In this document: positions 9,864-19,046 of the stretch, piece by piece | How positions within the stretch are numbered: position 1 is the stretch's first letter | Layout: each line of letters starts with the position of its first letter | DNA from: Pachypanchax playfairii | Lineage: Eukaryota; Chordata; Actinopteri; Cyprinodontiformes; Aplocheilidae | DNA: 64,000 bases | NCBI GenBank assembly: GCA_006937955.1 | Contig: SSNP01000044.1 | Span: 909,126 to 973,125, forward strand | Reading direction: 5' to 3' | The notes under the pieces: generated by a model | What the model was told of the DNA's origin: nothing | Database searches by the model: none | The model's input: only the letters and a program-made list of their open reading frames with translations | Position numbers and translations under genes: made by a program

Positions 9864-9939
9864 GTATGTAGACACAGCGTGCACCTCTGATGTTGCTCAC
9901 AGTAGTCCTCAGTGTGCCTGGGGAGCAAGTGTGTATACT

Positions 9940-10509
9940 AGGGATGAATGAGCCGGATAGTCGTTTCAAACAAGTACTTGTTACGGATAATGCATTTTTG
10001 CCGAGTCCAAGCACTACACGAGTTTTTTTTTAAGATTATTCGTATCCACGCTAAAAGAATCCTCATTGGGTAGCAACAACTACCGTCTTCAGCCTTCATG
10101 CTCTGTGATTTTAGCCTAAAGACAAGGTGAAGTTAGAGCAACGTTGGTACGACTCACCGCTCTAAACTACACAAAAAGCTGCAGACATGTGAGTTCTGTG
10201 GCAAATGAGCGACATGTGTAGCAGCAGTTTCAGTCAGTCAGTGTAGAAAAGCGGAGAATACTGAACCCACAACGTAACATCCCTCCTCCCTTCCTCCTGC
10301 CTCCCAGCAGTAAAAGCAGGTAAAATATATGCGCGTGTGTGTCAGCGGACCTGTCAACTTTCGGTACATGCGAACTGTTACATGTAATGTTACTTTCACT
10401 GTGTAAACATTCAAAGTGCAGAAGAAAAAAGATTTGTGAGGTATTTTTTCTTATCAAAATTATCAAACAAGTTCCACTAATGAGAAAGAAAGAGAAAGTG
10501 CATCTCTCT
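9940..10509. mobile_element. Possible non-autonomous hAT-like repeat
   Basis: Sequence around 9944-10050 (GCCGGATAGTCGTTTCAAAC, then TACTTGTTACGGATAATGCA) resembles, in opposite orientation, 39440-39530 (TATCCGTAATCTGCAAAAGT, GGATACTCGGCTGAAACGAG). The rest to 10509 holds no recognised gene. Class assignment is tentative and the boundaries are not defined. Confidence 0.4.
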
Positions 10510-11148
10510 TGCCGCTTTTCCACCGACAGAACACGGTGCGGCTCGGTTCACTTTAGCCCCCTGCGGACCCTTCTCCACTGCCTTTCTCGGGTCTTAACCG
10601 CGTCATTCCGCGCCAACCCGGCCTCTTTTTTCAGACCACCTCCTCGGTGGTCCGAAGCGGCCCAAAGCGGGCTCACACGCCCACCTGTCTACTGATTGGT
10701 GCAGTAAACTGCTACCAGTGACACCACTACCTACGTAGTGGTAGTCCCTGATTGGCCCGGCTGTGTGTGGTCTTGACGTGGTGTGATACAGAAGCGCTCC
10801 CGCAAAAGGCTTTAAAAAAAAACTCCCAGCAACCATACAAATATTTAATTTTAAAATACAATTGACTTTGGACAATGGCGACTTCCTCCACAAGAACCAA
10901 AACTCAAACCAACCAAAATGAACCACAGACAGAGCGCAAAGTACAAAAACACACGTATATCCGCCATCGTTGTTGTTGTTTCACGCGCTGTGACGTCGCG
11001 GACAAAGACTTTTGCGCGCAACTTTTCATAGCCAGATGGGCACGCCCATATCCCCACTTACGTCCGCTTTATGTTTCCACCACCTCAAGCGAGTTGATCT
11101 GCGCTATACTGTACCACTCTCAAGCGCGCCGTGCCGATTTGTCAGTGG
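10510..11148 (-). mobile_element. TGCC-ended non-autonomous DNA element, copy A (right end lost)
   Basis: Begins TGCCGCTTTTCCACCGACAG and follows the same sequence as copy C (37703-38350) to about 11148. There the expected GTCGGTGGAAAAGGGGCA terminus is replaced by a GTGGGTG/TG-rich run. It carries the same 38-codon minus-strand mini-ORF as its relatives. Confidence 0.85.
10851..10967 (-). CDS. 38-codon hydrophobic mini-ORF in element copy A
   Basis: Begins MADIRVFLYFALCLWFILVG, one predicted membrane-length hydrophobic stretch (about residues 6-22), and ends in SIVF then stop. The same frame is open in copies B and D; in copy C it is altered by a one-base deletion. I do not recognise a family. 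It may be conserved only because the copies are young, so translation is not demonstrated. Confidence 0.3.
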   Translation of the reverse strand: MADIRVFLYFALCLWFILVGLSFGSCGGSRHCPKSIVF

Positions 11149-11388
11149 GTGGGTGTGCGCGCCTGCCCGTGTGTGTCTGTGTGTGTGTATATTGCCACAA
11201 AACTCTATGTTAGTAACCATGAAATGCCAAACTGACAGTGTAAAAGGTTTAAAAATCACCATTTGCATGAAACACTAACATTTTTTATACTGGGGTTGTT
11301 TAAACACGGCAGTAACTAACAGTGTTCTTGGCCCAGCTCAGACTGTTTACTCAGTTCAGTCAGAATAAATCTGTATTTCTACAGTTTG

Positions 11389-11835
11389 TCAGGATCTCAG
11401 CAGCTGGTGTGTGGTGTTTGTGTTTTCACAGACGCTCTGGAGACGGGAACACGAACACGACAGGATAAATGACAACGGACTGACGCTGACTAACACATAC
11501 ATGGAACTTAAATACAAAACACCAACCTGATTACAAACACAAAACACCTGAGGACATGGGCAAACAAACCGGAACTAATCACAATAACACGACACACCTG
11601 GGAGGGGAGGAACAGAAACAGGAAGTGACCTAATACAAACAAGAAACCTAAGATACATGCAGGAGAACAGGAAACACAGACATGACCAAAATAAAAGCGA
11701 AACAGGAAACTGGATGACTACGGAAAATAAAAGCATAACATAACCTAAGAATAGAATCAGAACCAAAACGGAAAACAACTACTGCAAAACCCCTGAAGTA
11801 CAGAACATAATAAACAAAACCCCAAGACCTGACAG
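11389..11835 (-). mobile_element. 3' LTR of a minus-strand Ty3/gypsy element
   Basis: On the minus strand it begins TGTCAGGTCTTGGGG at 11835, directly after a G-rich polypurine tract (11836-11852), contains TATTTAAG near 11515 and ends GAGATCCTGACA at 11389. The polypurine tract and the pol tail at higher coordinates make this the 3' LTR. The expected 5' LTR is not found to the right, where the element is cut by a Tc1 fragment. Confidence 0.8.
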
Positions 11836-11852
11836 GACCCCCCCCCCTCAAG
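11836..11852 (-). promoter_or_regulatory. Polypurine tract of the Ty3 element
   Basis: Minus-strand GAGGGGGGGGGGTCC immediately before the LTR TG. It primes plus-strand DNA synthesis in LTR elements. Confidence 0.75.
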
Positions 11853-12839
11853 GGACGGCACCCGACGTCCCCAAACAAAACCCCAGTACGGGCGGGAGGC
11901 GGGAGGTAAGGAAGGAGGGACCGAAACCAAGCATATGCTTAAAGAAAAAAAAACAGCAACTCAAAACCAGGCTACAACAAGAGTTCAAGGCCTGGAAGTC
12001 TCAAATGTGCCCGAGGCGCAGAGAGTCTGAAGGTGGCCCGAAAACCACCAAACAGGGCGCAAAATGTCTGAGAGGCGGCACGGATGCCGAGATGAAAAAG
12101 TCTGCTGAACGGCCAGGGGCCGTGAGGAGAGGCGTCGAAAGTCTGGTGGACGGCCTGGAGGCCGAGAGGGGCGGCGCCGAGAGTCTGGGGGACGGCCTGT
12201 AGGCCGAGAGGGGAGGCGCCGAGAGTCTGGAGGACGGCCCGGAGGCCGCGCCGAGAAACGGCCAAAGTCTGGAGGGCGGCCAGGATGCCGCGACAAGAGG
12301 CGCCAAAGGTCTGGAGGGCGGCCAGGATGCCGCGAGGCGATGAGGCGCAGCGCGCCTGGAGTGCGGCCTGGGCGCCGCGGAGCGTTGAGGCGCAACGCGC
12401 CTGAGGTGCGGCCTGGGCGCCGCGGAGCGTTGAGGCGCCTAGCGTCTGGAGTGCGGCCTGGGAGCCGCGAAGAGGCGCCTGTCATCTGGAGTGCAGCCTG
12501 GGAGCCGCGGAGCGAAGAGGCGCCCGGCATCTGGAGTGCGGCCTGGGAGCCGCGAGGCGAAGAGGCGCCCGGCGTCTGGAGTGCGGCCTCGGAGCCGCGG
12601 AGCAAAGAGGTGCCTGGCGTCTGGAGTGCGGCCGCTACTGCTGACGGAAAGACGGCCGCTGATGCCGGGTGGTGAAGGTCTGGGAGGTCTAGGCGGTCTG
12701 GGAGGTCTAGGTGGTCTGGAAGGTCGAGGTGGTCTGGAAGGTCTAGGTGGTCTTGGAGGTCTGGGAGATCTGGCACTGGAGACTGGGGCCAGGTCCCCTG
12801 GATGGCTGGAGGCTGATGTAATTTGACCTGGAACCGGTG

Positions 12840-13155
12840 GATCAGGAGCTGATGGGTCTGGCACTGGAGCTGCGGAGTCTGGAACTGGATCTGATGAGTC
12901 TGGAACTGGATCTGATGAGTCTGGAACTGGATCTGGTGAGTCTGGAACTGGATTTGGTGAGTCTGGAACTGGATCTGGCGAGTCTGGAACTGGAGCTGAA
13001 GAGTCTGGAACTGGAACTGAAGAGTCTGGAATTGGAACTAAAGAGTCTGGAACTGGAGCTGAAGAGTCTGGAACTGGAGCTGAAGAGTCTGGAACTGGAG
13101 CTGACGAATCTGGAACTGGACCTGATGAGTCTGGAACTGGAGCTGATGCCACTGG
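12840..13155. repeat. 21-bp tandem repeat array
   Basis: GAGTCTGGAACTGGAGCTGA-type units in register, about fifteen copies, encoding a seven-residue PVPDSSA-like repeat on the minus strand. Confidence 0.9.
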
Positions 13156-13159
13156 AAGA

Positions 13160-13785
13160 CCGTCGCGGACGGCGACGTCCTCGGACCCTGGCTGAAGCGT
13201 AGGAGGACCGTCGCAGACGGCGACGTCCTCGGACCCTGGCGTTGGAGGACCGTCGCGGACGGCGACGTCCTCAAACCCCAGCTGAAGCGTTGGAGGACCG
13301 TCGCGGACGGCGACGTCCTCGGACCCTGGCGTTGGAGGACTGTCGCGGACAGCGACATCCTCGACCCCAGGATAAGGCGAAGGAGGACCGTCGTGGACGG
13401 CGACGTCCTCGGATCCTGGCCTTGGAGGAGCGTCGCGGATGGCGGCGTCCTCGGATCCTGGCATTGGAGGAGCATCGCGGACGGCAGCGTCCTCAAACCC
13501 AGGAAGAGACGTTGGAGGACCGTCGCAGACGGCGACGTCCCCGGACCCCAGCGTTGGAGGAGCGTCGCAGACGGCGACGTCCTCGAACCCAGGAGAAGGC
13601 GTTGGAGGACCGTCGCGGACGGCGACGTCCCCGGACCCTGGCGTTGGAGACGCGTCGCGGACGGCGACGTCCTCGAACCCAGGAAGAGACGTTGGAGGAA
13701 CGTCGCGGACTGCGACGTCCCCGGACCCTGGCGTTGAAGGAGCGTCGCGGATGGCGACGTCCTCGAACCCAGGATGCAGTGTAAA
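13160..13785. repeat. 42-48-bp tandem repeat array
   Basis: Units built on CGTCGCGGACGGCGACGTCC followed by TCGGACCCTGGCGTTGGAGGA variants. The array resumes after the SINE at 14087-14160. Confidence 0.88.
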
Positions 13786-14086
13786 TGGTAAATGGTAAAT
13801 GGTAAATGTCCTGTATTTGTATAGCGCTTTTCTAGTCATTCAGACCACTCAAAGCGCTTTCACACTACAAGGTTTTACATTCACCCATTCACACAACCCG
13901 ATATGTAAACCGGGGGGAGAGGGTAGGGGCTAACACTCACACAACCCGATACGCAGATCGGGGGGGCAACATGGGGTTCAGTGTCTTGCCCAAGGACACT
14001 TCGACATGTGGCGGTGGAAGCCGGGATCGATCCACTAACCTTCAAATTAGAGGACGACCGCTCTAACCACTGAGCCACAGCCGCCC
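13786..14086 (-). mobile_element. tRNA-derived SINE inserted in the Ty3 tail
   Basis: Minus strand: head GGGCGGCTGTGGCTCAGTGG with A-box-like TGGCTCAGTGG and B-box-like GGTTAGTGGATCGATCC, then a body, then the AGCGCTTT (13851-13858 on the opposite strand) and AAAGCGCT (13823-13830) stem, then (ATTTACC)n. The Ty3 tandem array continues on both sides, so this insertion came after the Ty3 element. A clear target duplication is not visible. Confidence 0.88.
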
Positions 14087-14310
14087 AGACGTCCCCGGAC
14101 CCTGGCGCTGGAGGAGCGTCGCAGACGGCGACGTCCTCAAACCCAGGAAGAGACTTAGGAGGATCGTCGGCGGGACCCTCTGGCGGACAGCAGTCGGCGG
14201 GACCCTCGGGCGGACAGCAGTCGGCGGGACCCTCTGGCGGACAGCAGTCGGCGGGACCCTCGGGCGGACAGCAGTCGGCGGGACCCTCGGGAGGACTGGA
14301 GGCGTCGGGA

Positions 14311-14762
14311 CCAGGCAACGTTTTTCCAATCTTCTATTGTCCAATTTCGATGAGCTTGTGCAAATTGTAGCCTCAGTTTCCTGTTCTTAGCTGAAAGGAG
14401 TGGCACCCGGCGTGGTCTTCTGCTGCTGTAGCCCATCTGCCTCAAAGTTCGACGTACTGTGCGTTCAGAGATGCTCTTCTGCCTACCTTGGTTGTAACGA
14501 GTGGTTATTTGAGTCACTGTTGCCTTTCTATGAGCTCGAACCAGTCTGGCCATTCTCCTCTGGCATCAACAAGGCATTTCCGCCCACAGAACTGCCGCTC
14601 ACTGGATATTTTTTCTTTTTCGGACCATTCTCTGTAAACCCTAGAGATGGTTGTGCGTGAAAATCCCAGTAGATCAGCAGTTTCTGAAATACTCAGACCA
14701 GCCATTCTGGCACCAACAACCATGCCACGTTCAAAGTCACTCAAATCACCTTTCTTCCCCAT
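14311..14762 (-). pseudogene. Tc1-like transposase, N-terminal half only
   Basis: Starts MGKKGDLSDFERGMVVGARM at 14762 and shows the paired helix-turn-helix DNA-binding region (SISETADLLGFSRTTISRVY; then VTQITTRYNQGRQKSISERT). The frame shifts between about 14514 and 14553. It ends at NWTIEDWKNVAWS, exactly where the first catalytic Asp motif would begin, and continues as unrelated Ty3 tail codons. The catalytic half is lost. Amino-acid wording differs clearly from the Tc1 copies at 4762 and 55998, so this is a different lineage. Confidence 0.87.
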
Positions 14763-14906
14763 ATGCTCGGTTTGAACTGCAGGAGATTGTCTTGACCATG
14801 TGTACATGCCTAAATGCACTGAGTTGCCGCCATGTGATTGGCTGATTAGAAATTAAGTGTTAACGAGCAGTTGGACAGGTGTACCTAATAAAGTGGCCGG
14901 TGAGTG
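14311..14906 (-). mobile_element. 5' half of a second Tc1-like transposon family
   Basis: The right end reads, on the minus strand, CACTCACCGGCCACTTTATT followed by AGGTACACC, a terminus I associate with a common fish Tc1-like family; TA follows at 14907-14908. The transposase start lies inside. The left half is missing: sequence passes abruptly into the Ty3 proline-rich tail near 14311, with no second inverted repeat. Confidence 0.85.
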
Positions 14907-15034
14907 TAGAGCTGTTTATTAATCTTTCTGAGCCGCAGTCTGACTCTGATCCACCACAAACCAACATGTTACATCAGACTGGAGACTAATTACATTAAAA
15001 ACAGCAAATGGTTGTAAAACTCTTTTCAACATTG

Positions 15035-15057
15035 TTAGGGTTAGGGTTAGGGTTAGT
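15035..15057 (+). repeat. Interstitial telomeric repeat (TTAGGG)3
   Basis: TTAGGGTTAGGGTTAGGGTT, three perfect vertebrate telomere units plus TTAG, 130 bp from the Tc1 half-element. Confidence 0.95.
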
Positions 15058-15109
15058 TAAAATTTGAAGTTAATAAAAATAAGATATAGTTATATTACTG
15101 TGCAACCAA

Positions 15110-15221
15110 CGTACGTACGTACGTACCTACCTATGTACGTACGTACCTACGTATGTACCTACCTACCTGCGTACGTACCTACCTACCATCCATCCATCCA
15201 TCCATCCATCCATCCATCCAT
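15110..15221. repeat. Compound microsatellite (ACGT)n-(TACC)n-(ATCC)n
   Basis: GTAC-rich tetranucleotides grade into CTAC and then perfect CATC repeats. Confidence 0.95.
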
Positions 15222-15390
15222 ACACTGTGAGCGACTCCTGACACAGCTCAGTATGAATGCTTGTGTTTGTTAAGATGTTTGATGCATTTGTACACTTGTT
15301 TTTGATCACACACGATTAACAGGATATTTGCATCACACGCACTGTATTTGGTTGTTTCCTGGCTCTTGATCACAAGTTTTATCCCTTTAA

Positions 15391-17084
15391 ATGGACTCTG
15401 CACACAGACAAATCAGCCTCTTCCCGCTCACCCGGGAAGGCCTTTTTACTCGCGGAGAGAATATTATACCACTGGAGTTACTTCGAGGGAGACGACGGCG
15501 GCGGCATATACGGAGGAAAAGAGGATCAAGAGGAGGCATACGGAACCGACTGAGGAGAAGAGGCAGTAGGCTTCCTCTACCAGCGATCACACTGTCAAAC
15601 GTGCGCTCCCTACGCAACAAAAGCGACTAACTTTTAACACTTCTGAAGTATGATCAGGACTACAAGCAGACCAGTCTCTACAGTTTTACTGAGACTTGGC
15701 TTTCAGCAGACATAGACTTCCAGCTGGAGGGATGTAATATCATCCGCTTTGACAAGGATGCAACCAAAACAAGGAAGAGGCTTGGGGGTGGTCTCTGCAT
15801 GGCCGTCAACAGCAGGTGGGCAACCAACTACACAGTGACAGAGACTGAGAGTTGCAAATACTATGAACTTTTAACAGTGTCTTTTAGATCACACTACCTC
15901 CCACGTGAATTTACTCAAATCACTGTCATCTTGGTCTATGTGCCGGGGCCTGATTGTAGGCCATAGCAGACAGTTTTAACAGGGCTGTCGGTAGAACCAG
16001 AGATCAGCCAGTATTTCTTTTAGGAGACTTCAATAAATGTGACATCACAACAAGCTTACCTAATTTAGAGCAATATGTCACAACAGCCACAAGAATGAAC
16101 ATGATATTAGACCAGTGCTATGGCAACATCCCGAATGCATACATCTCAAAGTCACCCTTACCTCTTGGAAGGTCAGATCACAATGTAATTCTGTTCCTAC
16201 CAAAATACAGGTCACAATTGAAAACCAGGGAAGTGATAAAAAACATCCTAGTTTGGAACAAGGACTCGAGTGAAGCACTAAAAGGCTGTTTTGAAATGAC
16301 TGACTGGGACCAATTTTTTAATGACAGTGGAAACAATTTTAATATGCTGACCGATGTGATCACCTCATATATTCTCTTCTGTGAAGAAACAGTCATTACC
16401 ACCAAAAAAATAAAAATACACCCAAACAACAAAGAATGGATCACAAAAGAACTTAAAATGTGCTTGGTGGAGAGGAAATGAGCCTTCCTACAGAAAGACC
16501 AAGAAAGCGTGAAGGAGCTGGAGAAGAACTTTCAGAGGAAGGCCACCCTTGCAAAAAGGAAACAGTTGGAAATGCACGGAAGACATGGCAGGGCCTGAAC
16601 ATCATGATGGGAAGAGACCCCAAGCCCCCGCTGGTACACCCCCATGACTCCACCTCCTTTGCAGAACAGCTCAACACCTATTTTGCTCGCTTCAACAGTG
16701 TCTGTCCAACAGACGGTCAGTTCCCTCGTCCAAACATTTAAAGATTTCCACCTGGAACTGAACATTTCAAAAACTAAAGAGTTGTGCTGTGGGGCAGTCA
16801 GGGAGGTGGACACATCCCTGTTCAAGCCCCTCAGCATACAGGGTCAGCTCGTGGAGCAGGTTGAGTCATTCAGATACCTGGGAACAGAAATTGACCACCG
16901 CTTGTCTTTTGTAAACCACAGCAACGGTGTCTACAAGAAGGCCCTGCAGAGACTTTACCTGCTAAGGAAGCTAAGGGCATTTAATGTGAACACGGACATT
17001 TTAACAGCTGTTTATAAATCACTCATTAAATCTATTCTCACCTTTAACATTACAGCTTGGTACAATTTCCTCACTTCATCTTAA
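15391..17084 (+). pseudogene. LINE ORF2 remnant: AP endonuclease and RT C-terminus
   Basis: The endonuclease is readable with frameshifts and stops: ITLSNVRSLRNKSD (N-terminal motif), FTETWLS (catalytic Glu), GGGLCMAVN, LLGDFNKC (Asp/Asn) and GRSDHNVI (the SDH active-site motif, about 16170). A basic patch RGRRRRRHIRRKRG precedes it. The linker ends at SVCPTDGQFP (about 16730) and is joined directly to VSSLVQTFKDFHLELNISKT, which belongs after the RT active site. Fingers, palm and the ADD box are therefore deleted. FRYLGTEIDHRLSF and YKSLIKSILTFNITAWY are the usual thumb-region motifs. The copy cannot retrotranspose. Confidence 0.82.
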
Positions 17085-17090
17085 ACCCGT
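15391..17090 (+). mobile_element. LINE (Rex/CR1-L2 group), internally deleted
   Basis: Plus-strand coding blocks for endonuclease (15391-16480), a linker (16460-16735) and the RT C-terminal region (about 16736-17084) are present, followed by a short UTR and a long tetranucleotide tail (17244-17391). The RT catalytic core is missing, so this is a deletion derivative rather than a 5' truncation. Confidence 0.8.
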
Positions 17091-17243
17091 GAATATGTTA
17101 CCACGAGAACAGTTATAATTCCATTATATTTCTTTCTTTACTCTTTTTTTCATTCTTTCTTGTAATTGTGTGAATGTGTTCTTTTATTAATTTTAATGTG
17201 AGCCATGTCAAATTTCTGCCTTAACTTGAGGTGGGTCATAAAG

Positions 17244-17391
<148 letters not shown>

Positions 17392-17937
17392 CACACATGC
17401 TGCTGGCTAAAAGCTGTTAGCGTAAAGACGTATCTAACCGGAAGAGACTATGTCTGCTGTTGCCATGCGCAGCGGGGCAGGAAACAATATACCTTGCTCT
17501 CAAAGGCTATTTTGTTAGCCAATCTTGATAGAGAACGGAAAACATAGAATTATACACATTCATGCCTGACACCAACTTTGAACAAACCTCCTGCATGACC
17601 TATGTGCAGCAGTCACACAGGCCCTGTTATCTGACCTGCTACTGTTATCTGGCTTATACATTCTCCCTCAGAACACTTTGTTTTTCTTAATCCAAGGTAA
17701 TTGTGAGGTGCCAGCCTCGACTGGCTCAACTGATTTGGGAGTGATGATTCATGTTATCTGTTATTGCTGTTTCTAAGTGAATAAAGACACTGAGCTGAAG
17801 AGGGACCGTCAGAGTTGTCAGGGCTGTCTCGCAGAGAAGCTGTGAGCGCTGGTACTCTCCTCGGCTGAGTTTTGAACCAAACTTCTTGAGTGATTGTATT
17901 TCTTATATTTATAATAATGAAAGGTTTTGATAGAATA
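17392..17937. other. Unassigned sequence
   Basis: No gene recognised. AATAAA at about 17780 followed by a promoter-like/terminator-like context leaves open an LTR fragment, but no partner or duplication is seen. Confidence 0.4.
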
Positions 17938-17969
17938 AGGAAAAAACCTAACAAATCTGAGTCCAGCAA
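17938..17969. repeat. 32-bp direct repeat, left copy
   Basis: AGGAAAAAACCTAACAAATC plus TGAGTCCAGCAA recurs at 26076-26108 with one extra A. The two copies bracket the BEL/Pao LTR fragment and the Ty3 element. Confidence 0.92.
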
Positions 17970-17978
17970 CTTGTCCCT

Positions 17979-18150
17979 CGAGTCAGGAAATAGCTTCTTT
18001 GTGCTAATGCTAAGGTTAATTGCGGGTTGCAATTAGGGGCTGGGTTGTTGAAGCTATTTTGTATTTTGTCTATTTTAGGGTTAAGTTATAATCTAGTTTA
18101 TTTTCTTTTTGTTTTTTGTGTTAAAGATAATTTGTTTTGCATTATGCTTG
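17979..18150 (+). mobile_element. BEL/Pao LTR region, left part (interrupted by Ty3 element)
   Basis: CTCGAGTCAGGAAATAGCTT onward matches 30231-30393, which directly follows BEL/Pao pol code. The matching sequence resumes at 25992 after the inserted Ty3 element. Confidence 0.82.
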
Positions 18151-18957
18151 TGTAACCCATGTCTCCCAATGATCCCGGAGTCTGCCACTGTTTCCCACCG
18201 CAATGACGAGCCTTGCCACAAGTGGCGCTACAATAAAAACGGCTGCGCCCTAGCCACTTCCTGTCACCATCGCTCTGCACCGTGGCTGGGACTCGAAGCA
18301 GAAGAACTACAAACTCCGCTCAGAACTGTGACAAACCCGCATAATAATTGCTAAAACTCAATGGTCAGGTTTTTTTTCCACCCCAGAATCCTCTACAAGA
18401 GGTGGCGAGCTGATCTGGTAGGACCTTTCTTTTTTTTTTTTGTTATCTCCAAGCCTCCGGACATCTTTAGTTTCCTTTTTTTTGGAAAAAAAACTGAACT
18501 TTGCGTTTTCCACAAGGATTGTAAATAAAACTGAACTTTGCGCTTTCCACAAGGATCGTAAATAAAACTGAACTTTGCGGTTTTCCACAAGGATCGTAAC
18601 AAATGGAACTGTGAATAAAAAAAAAAAAAAAAAAAAANNNNNNNNNNAAAAAAAAAAAAAAAAAAAAAAAATCCAAAAGGAAAAGTACCTTTTGGTGAAC
18701 TCAAACCTTGGGAAAAAAATTTGACTGGTATTTTGTGTTTTGTTTTCTGTTGTGTTATTACAAAGATAAATTATTTAATGTGCTTAGTTGTTTTCCCAGT
18801 GTTTTTACAATACAATTTACTTTAACTTTAAAATTCTGTCTCCTCTCATCATTCATTCACCATACAAGCTCCCATAGCGTATCTGGTCTTCTGTTTTTTC
18901 CAATCACCATCCATTGCAATACTCAGTCCTAACGTCTCTAATATAGTAAGCGTTACA
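18151..18957 (+). repeat. 5' LTR of the Ty3 element
   Basis: Begins TGTAACCCATGTCTCCC and ends AGTAAGCGTTACA. It contains three tandem copies of an about 37-bp unit (ACTGAACTTTGCGTTTTCCA...) near 18493-18600, several AATAAA signals and a poly(A) stretch with an N gap. Confidence 0.95.
18638..18647. other. Assembly gap (10 N) inside a poly(A) run
   Basis: Ten N within A-runs of the 5' LTR. The 3' LTR has AAAAAAAAAATTAAAAAAAAA at the same place, so the gap probably hides only homopolymer length. Confidence 0.98.
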
Positions 18958-18978
18958 ATTGGCGAGCTAGCCAGGAGC
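18958..18978 (+). promoter_or_regulatory. Probable primer-binding site region
   Basis: ATTGGCGAGCTAGCCAGGAG follows the LTR CA directly, where a tRNA primer would anneal. I cannot assign the tRNA. Confidence 0.5.
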
Positions 18979-19046
18979 TTGATTAGTGAATGAATATTGA
19001 TCATATTGATTTCAAGTGAAAATTGTGATTTTGGTCCGGTACAATT

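Larger units (their letters stand above)
11853..14310 (-). pseudogene. Repetitive proline-rich C-terminal tail of a Ty3/gypsy polyprotein
   Basis: This minus-strand open sequence is low-complexity and highly repetitive. From 14310 downward it encodes PPEGPADCC-type repeats, then FEDVAVRDxPPTPGS-type repeats (about 13790-13160, nucleotide unit about 42-48 bp), then PVPDSSA-type repeats (12840-13150, unit 21 bp), then PRPPRPPRP and DLPDH repeats, then RRPPSRPPGRPPD-type repeats to about 12000. It lies directly upstream of the polypurine tract and 3' LTR, the place where some fish Ty3 polyproteins carry a long proline-rich extension after integrase. Frames change within it (for example near 12450-12780) and a SINE interrupts it. 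No enzyme domain remains. Confidence 0.7.

Noticed and set aside
12439..13839. 466-codon minus-strand frame as a host collagen- or mucin-like gene
   Set aside because: It sits beside a polypurine tract and LTR, changes frame, starts inside a SINE and consists only of tandem repeats; a Ty3 tail explains it better.
18358..18704. Minus-strand frames rich in phenylalanine across the N gap
   Set aside because: Translated poly(T) and LTR tandem units, with N positions inside.
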